NCBI GenBank assembly: GCA_900759715.1
Contig: CAAEXF010000065.1
Span: 1 to 64,000 of the forward strand
DNA length: 64,000 nt
Reading direction: 5' to 3'
DNA from: Clostridium_AM sp900759715
GTDB lineage: Bacteria > Bacillota > Clostridia > Clostridiales > Clostridiaceae
Under the pieces are notes generated by a model. It ran no database searches and was not told the DNA's origin. It was given only the letters and a program-made list of their open reading frames with translations. Position numbers and translations under genes: made by a program. Shown here piece after piece: positions 43,504 through 51,629 of this stretch. Each line of letters begins with the position of its first letter. The first letter of the stretch is position 1.

Positions 43504-43989
43504 GTGAAGGCTATTAATAAATATGTTTTATCTGTATTAGTGGAGAATCACTCAGGTGTATTAAGTAAAATATCAGGATTGTTTAGCAGGAGAGGTTACA
43601 ATATTCACAGCCTAACTGTAGGTGTTACAGAGGATCCTACTGTATCTCGAATGACTATTGTAGTAGCTGGTTGTGAACATATGCTGGAACAAATAAGTAA
43701 ACAGTTAAATAAACTCATAGATGTCATAAAAATAGTAAATTTAGATTCTGTTGGGGCTGTTTATAGAGAATTAGCACTTGTAAAAGTTGCTATGAATCAA
43801 GCTAACCAATCAATAATCACGGAAACTGTTAATATTTTTAGAGGCAATATTGTAGATATAGATATTAAAAGTATGACTATTGAAATTACTGGTGATGAAG
43901 AGAAAATATCCGCATTTGTTGATATGATGAAACCCCATGGAATAAAAGAAATAGTTAGAACAGGTCTTACTGCATTAGAAAGAGGATAA
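43504..43989 (+). CDS. ilvN: acetolactate synthase small (regulatory) subunit
   Basis: A 161-residue regulatory subunit with an N-terminal ACT domain (KYVLSVLVENHSGVLSKISG, FSRRGYNIHSLTVG, about residues 6-80) that binds valine, and a C-terminal domain that stimulates IlvB. The start is uncertain: GTG 43504 overlaps AGAGGGG, and no ATG/GTG/TTG in the right frame follows with better spacing before the ACT domain; a rare ATT at 43513 would fit the spacing. It is the last gene of the branched-chain block. Confidence 0.93.
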   Translation: MKAINKYVLSVLVENHSGVLSKISGLFSRRGYNIHSLTVGVTEDPTVSRMTIVVAGCEHMLEQISKQLNKLIDVIKIVNLDSVGAVYRELALVKVAMNQANQSIITETVNIFRGNIVDIDIKSMTIEITGDEEKISAFVDMMKPHGIKEIVRTGLTALERG

Positions 43990-44065
43990 GTAAAATTGAT
44001 TAATTAATTTGATTGGTAAGATGCATTGTGAAATTATGCATCATACAAAAATGATATAATTTTTG

Positions 44066-44105
44066 CAAAATAATGAATAAAAAATATTTTTCATTCATTA
44101 TTTTG
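44066..44105 (+). repeat. stem-loop downstream of ilvN
   Basis: CAAAATAATGAAT (44066-44078) pairs perfectly with ATTCATTATTTTG (44093-44105). A second hairpin, GATGCAT...ATGCATC, lies just upstream at about 44020. No strong T-run; probable end of the branched-chain transcript. Confidence 0.5.
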
Positions 44106-44169
44106 TGAAAATTAATATAAGGGTTGATATTAAGGGGATTTATATAAAAAATATGCATAATTTTATTGA

Positions 44170-44197
44170 TTGACATAAATAATAAAGTTGTTATAAT
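44170..44197 (+). promoter_or_regulatory. promoter for the aromatic amino acid unit
   Basis: TTGACA 44170-44175, 16-base spacer, TATAAT 44192-44197. It lies 90 bases before a frameshifted small gene that ends at a terminator; aroF follows. Confidence 0.65.
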
Positions 44198-44287
44198 AGG
44201 TTTAAATGAAAAATTAGTTGATAAATGAAATATTGTTAAAAATCAATGTTGAATATTATTAAATTTAAATTTTTGGAGGATAATATT

Positions 44288-44492
44288 ATGGAAAATATCA
44301 TTAGAAAGGGAATAAGCGAAAAATTTTATTTTTACTTTTTTAGCTGGAGCTTTTATTATTTTAGCGCTGGCTATTTTTGGTTCAAAAAAATATATATTCC
44401 TATTTCTAATGAGTTTAATAAATACAGGTATATTTCTAATAGGGCACTTGGATGCACTTAATTTAGGTATATTTGATTTAGTTTATAGATAA
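44288..44492 (+). pseudogene. frameshifted small two-helix membrane protein (YgaP/DUF2892-like)
   Basis: ATG 44288 with TTGGAGG upstream starts MENIIRKGISEKFYF. In that frame the remainder is an unlikely Tyr/Phe-rich string. One base later, the +1 frame reads LAGAFIILALAIFGSKKYIF, then LFLMSLINTGIFLIGHLDA and LNLGIFDLVYR, ending at TAA 44490, which is a sensible two-helix membrane protein. The shift falls in the T-rich runs between 44325 and 44341. It may be a sequencing error, a decayed gene or slippage. A terminator follows immediately. Resemblance to YgaP-like membrane domains is weak. Confidence 0.6.
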
Positions 44493-44520
44493 GGCTCATT
44501 ATGAGCCTTATTTTTTTATA
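44486..44520 (+). terminator. intrinsic terminator before aroF
   Basis: ATAAGGCTCA pairs perfectly with TGAGCCTTAT across TTA, followed by TTTTTTTATA. It lies between the frameshifted gene and aroF, so readthrough or an attenuation role is possible. Confidence 0.85.
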
Positions 44521-44556
44521 CTTTTTTACAAATAAATAACTAAGGGGGCATTTATC

Positions 44557-45588
44557 ATGATAATAATTATGAAACCACACACACCAAAGGAAGAGATTTT
44601 AATACAGAAGCAAAAGCTAGAAAGAGAGGGATTTGAAGTTAATTTATCACAAGGAGAGAATTACTGTATTCTTGGATTAATTGGGGACACTACAAAAATT
44701 GATGAAAGTAAAATAGGTGCAAATGAATATGTAGAAAAGATTCTTAAAGTTCAACAACCTTATAAGTTAGCAAATAGATTATTTCATCCTGATAATACAG
44801 TAATTGATGTTAAGGGTGAAAAAATAGGGGGAAATAAAATTGCTATTATGGCAGGTCCTTGTTCTGTAGAAAGTGAAGAACAAATAGTAGAAATAGCAAG
44901 GCTAGTAAAGAAAAGTGGTGCAGGATTCTTACGTGGAGGTGCTTTTAAACCAAGAACTTCACCATACAGCTTTCAGGGACTTAAAACTCATGGTTTAGAG
45001 CTTCTAAAATTAGCAAGAAAAGAAACAGGACTTCCAATAGTAACTGAGATAATGACTGCAGATATGATAGATAAATTCGTTGAAGATGTGGATGTAATAC
45101 AAGTTGGAGCAAGAAATATGCAAAACTTTGAGCTTTTAAAAGAGCTTGGAAAAACTAGAAAACCAATACTTTTAAAAAGAGGTCTTTCAGCGACTATAGA
45201 AGAGCTTTTAATGTCAGCAGAATATATAATGTCAGAAGGAAATGAAAATGTAATACTTTGTGAAAGAGGCATAAGAACTTTTGAGAATTACACAAGAAAC
45301 ACTTTAGATTTAAGTGCTATACCAGCTATAAAGAAGTTAAGTCATCTTCCAGTAATAGTGGATCCTAGCCATGCTGCAGGTTTATGGTGGATGGTAGAAC
45401 CTCTATCTAAAGCAGCAATTGCAGTAGGTGCAGATGGACTTATTATTGAAGTTCATAATGATCCTGCTAATGCCAAGTGTGATGGACAACAATCTATAAA
45501 ACCTGATAAATTCCACAGACTTATGGAAGATATAGATGCATTAGCACAGTTAGGGTCAAGAGAGATTTATGAAACAATAAATTTTTAG
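44557..45588 (+). CDS. aroF: 3-deoxy-7-phosphoheptulonate (DAHP) synthase
   Basis: A 343-residue type I-beta DAHP synthase, condensing phosphoenolpyruvate and erythrose 4-phosphate as the first step of the shikimate pathway. An N-terminal ferredoxin-like regulatory domain (about residues 1-75) precedes the barrel. Motifs: AIMAGPCSVESEEQ, FLRGGAFKPRTSPYSFQG, DVIQVGARNMQNF, KPILLKRGLSATIEE, and VIVDPSHAAGLWWMVEPLS with metal ligands. ATG 44557 has AAGGGGGC upstream. First gene of the aromatic cluster, 96 bases before tyrA. Confidence 0.96.
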   Translation: MIIIMKPHTPKEEILIQKQKLEREGFEVNLSQGENYCILGLIGDTTKIDESKIGANEYVEKILKVQQPYKLANRLFHPDNTVIDVKGEKIGGNKIAIMAGPCSVESEEQIVEIARLVKKSGAGFLRGGAFKPRTSPYSFQGLKTHGLELLKLARKETGLPIVTEIMTADMIDKFVEDVDVIQVGARNMQNFELLKELGKTRKPILLKRGLSATIEELLMSAEYIMSEGNENVILCERGIRTFENYTRNTLDLSAIPAIKKLSHLPVIVDPSHAAGLWWMVEPLSKAAIAVGADGLIIEVHNDPANAKCDGQQSIKPDKFHRLMEDIDALAQLGSREIYETINF

Positions 45589-45683
45589 GCTTTAATTATT
45601 AAAGTTTTAGTTATCAAAAAGAACACTTTGGAGTTTTTAGTGTAGTTTGCAAAAAAACTTATCAAATAAAAGGGGAAGATATA

Positions 45684-46541
45684 ATGGATGAATCTGGCTT
45701 TAAACTTAATATAGCAATTGTAGGATTAGGTCTTATAGGAGCATCTTATGCTATGGCACTTAAAGACTTGGCGCCCGAATGTATATATGGAGTAGATAAA
45801 AATGAAGAAACTTTAAAAAAAGCTTTAGATATGGGGATTATAGATGAGGCCTACAAAAATGGAGATGTATTTTTAAAGAATGTAGATTTAATTATTATAG
45901 CTCTTTATCCTCAGGATACAGTAGAGTTCATAAAGGATAATTTGCACAACTTTAAAGTAGGAGTTTTAATAACAGACACTTCTGGAGTAAAAGAAAGCAT
46001 AGTTGATAAAATAAATTCCATTTTACCAGATAATATGGAGTTCATTGGTGGACACCCAATGGCAGGGAAAGAGGCTGGAGGTATTAAGTTAGCTTCTAAA
46101 GAAATTTTTAAAGGAGCTAATTACATCATAACTCCAACGACAAAAAATAATAAGTGTAATATTGACGTCATAGAAAAGATGGCTAAAAGTATAGGTTTTA
46201 AAAATGTAATATATATAAATCCTGAGGAACATGATAGAATAATATCCTTTACTAGCCAGCTCCCGCATGTCATAGCAGTTTCGCTTATTGATGCATGTAT
46301 AGAAGAAAATGATATTGGGTTATATACTGGTGGGAGTTTTAGAGATGCTACTAGAGTTGCTGTTATAAATTCTATGTTATGGTCAGAGTTATTTACCATG
46401 AATTCAGAGAAATTAATATCTGAGATAGAACGGTTTGAGGAAAGTATAAGCAAATTGAAGGACGCAATAAAGTGTAGAGATATTGATAAACTAGATCATA
46501 TTTTTAAGAAAGTATCCTTGAAAAGAAAAGAACTGGTATAA
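45684..46541 (+). CDS. tyrA: prephenate dehydrogenase
   Basis: A 285-residue NAD-dependent enzyme making 4-hydroxyphenylpyruvate for tyrosine. Rossmann start AIVGLGLIGASYAMALKD (about residues 11-28), NAD-binding Asp in YGVDKNEETL, FIGGHPMAGKEAGGI with catalytic His (about 113-127), and TSQLPHVIAVSLI (about 193-205). No C-terminal ACT domain is present; length matches the short form. It may act on prephenate or arogenate. AGGGGAAG precedes the ATG. Lies between aroF and aroB. Confidence 0.93.
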   Translation: MDESGFKLNIAIVGLGLIGASYAMALKDLAPECIYGVDKNEETLKKALDMGIIDEAYKNGDVFLKNVDLIIIALYPQDTVEFIKDNLHNFKVGVLITDTSGVKESIVDKINSILPDNMEFIGGHPMAGKEAGGIKLASKEIFKGANYIITPTTKNNKCNIDVIEKMAKSIGFKNVIYINPEEHDRIISFTSQLPHVIAVSLIDACIEENDIGLYTGGSFRDATRVAVINSMLWSELFTMNSEKLISEIERFEESISKLKDAIKCRDIDKLDHIFKKVSLKRKELV

Positions 46542-46570
46542 AAGATAATAAAATTTATGGAAGTGATTGA

Positions 46571-47635
46571 ATGAATATAGTAGACATTGAGCTTAAGCAC
46601 AAAAAATATAAAATTCACATAGAAAAGAGTATATTAAATACTATTGGTGAACATATAGTAGAACTTTATAATGGTAAAAATATAGTACTGATTACAGATT
46701 GGAATGTAGAAAAGTTTTATTTAGAAAGAGTTTGCATATCTCTTGAAAGAAGTGGATTTAACGTAAAATATATATCAATTAAACCTGGGGAACAGAGTAA
46801 AACCCTTAGTATGCGGCAGGAAGTATATGAAAAGTTCTGTGATTATGGATTAAAAAGAGGAGACTTAATAATATCGCTAGGAGGAGGAGTAGTTGGAGAT
46901 TTAACAGGCTTTGCAGCAGCCACCTATTTAAGAGGAATAAAATATGTTCAAATTCCTACATCTCTTTTAGCTCAAGTGGACAGCAGTATAGGTGGAAAGG
47001 TAGCAGTAGATTTGCCCTATGGGAAAAACTTAGTAGGAAGCTTCTATCATCCTGAGGCAGTTTTTATAGATTCTGATGTATTACAGACCTTAGATAAAAA
47101 ATTTTTTAACGATGGCATGGCAGAAATTATAAAATATGGACTAATAAGGGATAGAAGTATTTCAGATATGGTTTTAAAGTATGATAATAAAGAAGAAACT
47201 CTAAAAGATATAGAAGAGATAATATACAAATGCTGCTGTATAAAGAAAAACATAGTTGAAAATGATGAAAGAGATATGGGAGAGAGAATGCTGCTAAATT
47301 TCGGCCATACATTAGGTCATTGCATAGAAAAGTACTTTAATTATGAGATTTATACTCATGGAGAAGCGGTAGCAATTGGAATGGCTCATATAACTAAGAG
47401 AAGTGAAGAATTAGGAATTACAGAGAAAGGTACTTATGATTACATAAAAGGTGTTTTACAAAAATATGAGCTGCCATTTGCAATACCAGATGTAGATTAT
47501 AATGAATTGTTTGAAGCAATTAACTATGATAAGAAGGCGGAGGATAATGCTATTAATTTAGTACTGTTAACTAAAGTAGGAGAAGGCAAAATTATTAACA
47601 TAAGCATGGATGATATTGAAAAATATATAATTTAA
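46571..47635 (+). CDS. aroB: 3-dehydroquinate synthase
   Basis: A 354-residue NAD- and zinc/cobalt-dependent enzyme converting DAHP to 3-dehydroquinate, the second step of the pathway. Motifs: IISLGGGVVGDLTGFAAATY (about residues 99-118), RGIKYVQIPTSLLAQVDSSI, GGKVAVDLPYGKNLVGSFY, and the metal-ligand motif LNFGHTLGHCIEKY plus YTHGEAVAIGM. ATG 46571 sits 29 bases after tyrA with TGGAAGTG as a ribosome site. Full length. Confidence 0.96.
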   Translation: MNIVDIELKHKKYKIHIEKSILNTIGEHIVELYNGKNIVLITDWNVEKFYLERVCISLERSGFNVKYISIKPGEQSKTLSMRQEVYEKFCDYGLKRGDLIISLGGGVVGDLTGFAAATYLRGIKYVQIPTSLLAQVDSSIGGKVAVDLPYGKNLVGSFYHPEAVFIDSDVLQTLDKKFFNDGMAEIIKYGLIRDRSISDMVLKYDNKEETLKDIEEIIYKCCCIKKNIVENDERDMGERMLLNFGHTLGHCIEKYFNYEIYTHGEAVAIGMAHITKRSEELGITEKGTYDYIKGVLQKYELPFAIPDVDYNELFEAINYDKKAEDNAINLVLLTKVGEGKIINISMDDIEKYII

Positions 47636-47697
47636 TAATTTGATTATAAAAGTGCTTAAAATAATACCGTGAAATTAAAGAGATAGGGGGCTATTTA

Positions 47698-48993
47698 ATG
47701 AAAAATATACAATATAAAATTATTAATCCAGTAAAATTATCAGGAAATATAACAGTTCCACCATCTAAAAGTGATTGTCATAGAGCAGTAATTTGTGCTG
47801 GCTTGTCAGAAGGGGTTAGTGAAATAGAAAATGTTACTTTTTCAGAAGATATAGAGGCTACCTGCGAAGCTATGAAATATCTAGGTATAAATATAGTAAA
47901 ATTTAAAGATGGTTTAATTGTAAAAGGTGAAAATAAGATCAGTGCTAAAGAATCTAATATACATTGCAGACAGTCAGGTTCTACATTAAGATTTTTAATA
48001 CCATTGGCAGCAACTTTAGGTGAGGAAGTTACTTTTGAAGGTGAAGGAAAGCTTGTAGAAAGGCCACTTAAGCCATATTATGATATTTTTAATAGCCAAA
48101 AGCTGCAATATAAAAATCAAGATGGAAAGCTTCCTTTAACAATAAATGGAGTATTAAAGCCTGGTGAATATAAAGTTAAGGGAAATATAAGTTCACAATT
48201 TATAAGTGGGTTGTTATTTGCACTTCCGCTTTTAGAGGGAGACTCTAAAATAGTAATTACTACAGAATTAGAGTCAAAGCCATATATAGATATGACGCTA
48301 GATATGTTGGATAAATTTTCAATAAAGATAGAAAATAATAACTACAAGGAATTTATAATAAAAGGAAATCAAAAATATAAATCTTGTAATCATATAGTAG
48401 AAGGAGATTTTTCACAGGCTGCATTTCTACTTATCATAGGCATTCTAGGTGAAGGCATAAAATGCAGGGGACTTAATATTAAATCGCTTCAAGGAGACAA
48501 GGCTATATTAGATATTCTTAGGAGTATGGGAGCACAAATTATTGAAAATGGAAAAGAAATAGAGGTTTTACCTTCAAAAACACAGGGTACAGTGATAGAT
48601 GCCTCTCAATGTCCAGATTTGGTTCCTGTACTTGCAGCCTTAGCATCTGTAAGTGAAGGTACTACGGAAATAGTTAATGCAGCAAGGCTCAGAATAAAAG
48701 AAAGTGATAGATTGACAGCTATAAGCTCTGAACTCAATAAAATCGGAGCAGATGTAGAAGAAAAAGAGGATGGATTAATAATAAGAGGAAAGGATAAGCT
48801 GAGAGGCGGGGAGACATATAGCTGGAATGACCATCGTATAGCAATGGCGCTGGCATCTATTTCGTCAAAATGTACAGAACCGCTTATAATAAAGGATTCA
48901 AATTGTGTTAAAAAATCCTATCCAGAATTTTGGCAGCATTTTAGAAAGCTAGGAGGTAATATAGATGAGTGGAGTGTGGGGGAACAATATTAA
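47698..48993 (+). CDS. aroA: 5-enolpyruvylshikimate-3-phosphate synthase
   Basis: A 431-residue enzyme adding enolpyruvate to shikimate 3-phosphate. Two inside-out alpha/beta domains. Motifs: VPPSKSDCHRAVI (Lys and Arg for substrate), HCRQSGSTLRFLIPLAA (about 88-104), GNISSQFISGLLFALPLLEG, and RIKESDRLTAISSELNKIGA (about 338-357). The Q-S-G-S-T-L variant of the usual NAGTAMR loop is the class II-like form, often less sensitive to glyphosate by family knowledge. It overlaps aroC by 29 bases. Confidence 0.95.
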   Translation: MKNIQYKIINPVKLSGNITVPPSKSDCHRAVICAGLSEGVSEIENVTFSEDIEATCEAMKYLGINIVKFKDGLIVKGENKISAKESNIHCRQSGSTLRFLIPLAATLGEEVTFEGEGKLVERPLKPYYDIFNSQKLQYKNQDGKLPLTINGVLKPGEYKVKGNISSQFISGLLFALPLLEGDSKIVITTELESKPYIDMTLDMLDKFSIKIENNNYKEFIIKGNQKYKSCNHIVEGDFSQAAFLLIIGILGEGIKCRGLNIKSLQGDKAILDILRSMGAQIIENGKEIEVLPSKTQGTVIDASQCPDLVPVLAALASVSEGTTEIVNAARLRIKESDRLTAISSELNKIGADVEEKEDGLIIRGKDKLRGGETYSWNDHRIAMALASISSKCTEPLIIKDSNCVKKSYPEFWQHFRKLGGNIDEWSVGEQY

Positions 48994-50038
48994 ACTATCA
49001 ATATTTGGAGAATCACATGGCAAGGCTATAGGAATTACAATAGACGGACTTAAGCCAGGAATAGAAATAAATCTAGATTATATAAAAAATCAAATGCAAA
49101 GAAGGGCTCCAGGATCTAGCGCACTTTCTACCCCAAGAAAAGAAGGAGATAATTTTGAAATACTAAGTGGATTTTTCAATGGTAAAACCACAGGAACTCC
49201 ACTTTGTGCAGTAATTTATAATCAAAACACCATATCCAAGGATTATGAAATTACAAAAAATCTAATGAGACCGGGTCATGCTGATTATGCAGGACATGTA
49301 AAATATAATGGCTTCAATGATTATAGAGGAGGAGGACATTTTTCAGGGAGACTTACAGCACCTATAGTTTTTGCAGGAGCTATTTGCAGACAGATATTAG
49401 AAAATAAAAATATAATTATAGGAAGTCATATAAAGAGTATAGGAGAAATTAAGGAAAAGAATTTTGATTTAAAAGATCTAGAAGTGGAAAAGCTAATTGA
49501 ATTATCAAAAGCTGAGTTTCCAGTGCTAGATCATAAAAGTAGAGAAAATATGGTAGAGGGTATTTTAAAAGTAAAGGAAGAAGGGGACTCAATAGGAGGA
49601 GTTATTGAAACAGCAGTGCTAAATCTTCCACCAGGAATTGGTGATCCATTTTTTAATTCTATAGAGAGTACTATTTCAGGGCTATTATTCTCAATTCCAG
49701 CAGTAAAAGGAGTTGAATTTGGTGCAGGCTTTGACATAGCAAGTATGAGAGGTTCAGAGGCAAATGACGAGTATTTTATAGATGAGAATAAAAAAATTAA
49801 AGCCAGAAGTAATAATAATGGAGGAGTTACAGGGGGAATTACAAATGGTATGCCTCTTATATTTAGAGCTGCTATTAAACCAACTCCTTCAATATCAAAA
49901 ACTCAAAATACCGTGGATATAGAAAAGAAAGAAAATGCTGTTTTAAAGATAAAAGGCAGACATGATCCTTGTATTGTGCCGAGAGCAGTGCCAGTAATAG
50001 AAGCGGTGGCAGCAATAGCAATATTGGACTTAATATAG
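48965..50038 (+). CDS. aroC: chorismate synthase
   Basis: A 357-residue FMN-dependent enzyme making chorismate. Motifs: SIFGESHGKAIGITIDGLKP (about residues 12-31), MQRRAPGSSALSTPRKEGD (about 44-62), RPGHADYAGHVKYNGFNDYR (about 104-123), and GGVTGGITNGMPLIFRAAIK near the C-terminus. The start at ATG 48965 lies inside the end of aroA (29-base overlap); the aroA coding sequence GGAGG at about 48953-48957 supplies a ribosome site, so translation is coupled. Confidence 0.96.
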   Translation: MSGVWGNNIKLSIFGESHGKAIGITIDGLKPGIEINLDYIKNQMQRRAPGSSALSTPRKEGDNFEILSGFFNGKTTGTPLCAVIYNQNTISKDYEITKNLMRPGHADYAGHVKYNGFNDYRGGGHFSGRLTAPIVFAGAICRQILENKNIIIGSHIKSIGEIKEKNFDLKDLEVEKLIELSKAEFPVLDHKSRENMVEGILKVKEEGDSIGGVIETAVLNLPPGIGDPFFNSIESTISGLLFSIPAVKGVEFGAGFDIASMRGSEANDEYFIDENKKIKARSNNNGGVTGGITNGMPLIFRAAIKPTPSISKTQNTVDIEKKENAVLKIKGRHDPCIVPRAVPVIEAVAAIAILDLI

Positions 50039-50096
50039 TCTTAACATAAGAATTTTGCGTCGCATTTTTCTTAAATTTTATAACGGGGGTGCTATT

Positions 50097-51248
50097 TTGG
50101 AGAAGCTAAGCTGTTTAAGAGAAAAGATTGATATGATTGATGAAGAAATAGTTAAACTTTTTGAAGAAAGAATGGATATAGTGTGTAAGGTGGCTGAATA
50201 TAAGAAGCAAAATTCTATGGAAATTCTTAATGCTAAACGAGAAAATCAAGTTATAGAAATGCAGCTAAATAATTTAAAAAATAAATCCATAGAAAAAGAA
50301 ACGGAAGAGCTATTAAAACATATTATGTACATAAGCAGAAGCTTACAGAGCAAGTTATTAAAGGATGATGATATAAATTTTGAAAAGTATAAGAATAACT
50401 TTAAAATAGGCAGTGAAAAAGCACCTTTAGTAGGTTTTCAGGGAGTTCCTGCTTCATTTAGTCATGAAGCTTTAATTAAGTATTTTGGAGAAGATACTGA
50501 GGTTTTGAATTTCAAAAGTTTTAAAGATGTATTTGAGGCTTTAAAGAATGGCGATATACAATATGGAATTTTACCTATTGAAAATTCATCAACTGGTGGA
50601 ATTACTGAAGTTGATGATCTGCTGAGGAAATATAATTTCTATATAGTAGGTGAAAAGTGTCTTAAAGTAGACCATAATCTTCTAGTAACTAAGGATGCTG
50701 AGGCTTCAGATATAAAAGAGGTATACTCTCACGCACAAGCATTTCTTCAGAGCAGTAAGTTTTTTGAAGAAAATGATGATTGGATGCTAATACCCTACTT
50801 GAATACAGCACAAAGTGCCAAATATGTAAGTGAAGAAAATAATAAGTCTAAAGCCTGTGTTGCAAGTAAAAAAGCAGCGGAATTATATGGACTTAAAATC
50901 ATAGAAGAAAATATAAATTATAATAACAATAATTATACAAGATTCATTATAATAGCTCCAGAAATTGAAGTTAATAAGGAATGTAATAAAGTTAGCATAG
51001 TTATTGCACTGCCTCATAAAGTAGGTACACTTTACAATATAACAAGACATTTCTATAATAATAATTTAAATATGACAAAAATAGAGTCTAGACCAGTGGT
51101 AAATAAGTCTTGGGAATACTTTTTCTATATAGATTTTAATGGAAATATGCAGGATGAAAGTACCATTAATGCTCTAAAGGAAATAGAAAAAGAAAGTATA
51201 TATTTTAAACTTCTAGGAAATTATAAATCAGATTGTAATGTAAAGTAA
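50097..51248 (+). CDS. pheA: bifunctional chorismate mutase / prephenate dehydratase
   Basis: A 383-residue P-protein making phenylpyruvate from chorismate. Order: AroQ chorismate mutase (about residues 1-85, LREKIDMIDEEIVKLFEERM), prephenate dehydratase (about 105-285, VGFQGVPASFSHEALIKYFG, PIENSSTGGITEV, and NNNYTRFIII with the catalytic Thr), and a C-terminal ACT domain (about 300-375, LPHKVGTLYNITRHF and the ESRP motif) for phenylalanine feedback. TTG 50097 follows GGGGGTG by 5-6 bases; upstream codons in the same frame are not supported. Last gene of the cluster. Confidence 0.93.
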   Translation: MEKLSCLREKIDMIDEEIVKLFEERMDIVCKVAEYKKQNSMEILNAKRENQVIEMQLNNLKNKSIEKETEELLKHIMYISRSLQSKLLKDDDINFEKYKNNFKIGSEKAPLVGFQGVPASFSHEALIKYFGEDTEVLNFKSFKDVFEALKNGDIQYGILPIENSSTGGITEVDDLLRKYNFYIVGEKCLKVDHNLLVTKDAEASDIKEVYSHAQAFLQSSKFFEENDDWMLIPYLNTAQSAKYVSEENNKSKACVASKKAAELYGLKIIEENINYNNNNYTRFIIIAPEIEVNKECNKVSIVIALPHKVGTLYNITRHFYNNNLNMTKIESRPVVNKSWEYFFYIDFNGNMQDESTINALKEIEKESIYFKLLGNYKSDCNVK

Positions 51249-51416
51249 AAAAGTAGGTGGAACTTAGGAAATATTAAAATATTAATATTTTATCGTAATA
51301 TATTTATAATATTAATAACCTAATAAAAAGATATGATTTTAGTAAGTTATTAATATTATAAAAAAATATAATTAAATAGTAGAATGTTCCATATGAATAA
51401 CTATTAGAGGAAAAGT

Positions 51417-51488
51417 ATGAGAAGCGACATAGTAAAAGGCGGATCAAAAGGTGTATCAACAATATCCTTTAAAATAGCTCTTCCATGA
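51417..51488 (+). pseudogene. short ORF resembling the start of dihydroxy-acid dehydratase
   Basis: A 23-codon ORF, AGAGGAAAAG ribosome site at 51405-51414, begins MRSDIVKGGSKGVSTISFKI and stops at TGA 51486. The first residues (M-R-S-D-x-V-K-x-G) match the conserved N-terminus of IlvD, the one branched-chain enzyme missing from the nearby cluster. It may be a remnant left by deletion of ilvD, or coincidence. The rest of 51249-51629 is AT-rich with one terminator and no other gene. Confidence 0.4.
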
Positions 51489-51503
51489 AATATTATATAT
51501 ATT

Positions 51504-51558
51504 AAAAGCCATTGCTGTATTTAGCCTGCAACTAAAAACAGCAATGGCTTTTTATTGG
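51504..51558 (+). terminator. intrinsic terminator after pheA / ilvD-like ORF
   Basis: AAAAGCCATTGCTGT pairs with ACAGCAATGGCTTTTT, then ATTGG. It most likely ends the aromatic transcript. Confidence 0.88.
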
Positions 51559-51629
51559 CGATTTAAGTTTATTATTATATAATATAGTTAAAATTCTTCT
51601 GTTAAGTCATAGGATTGGTGATAATAAAT

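Noticed and set aside
44246..44461. 71-residue protein starting at 44246
   Set aside because: The Shine-Dalgarno sequence TTGGAGG lies after that start, and the Tyr/Phe-rich C-terminal half is better explained by a frameshift into the +1 frame.
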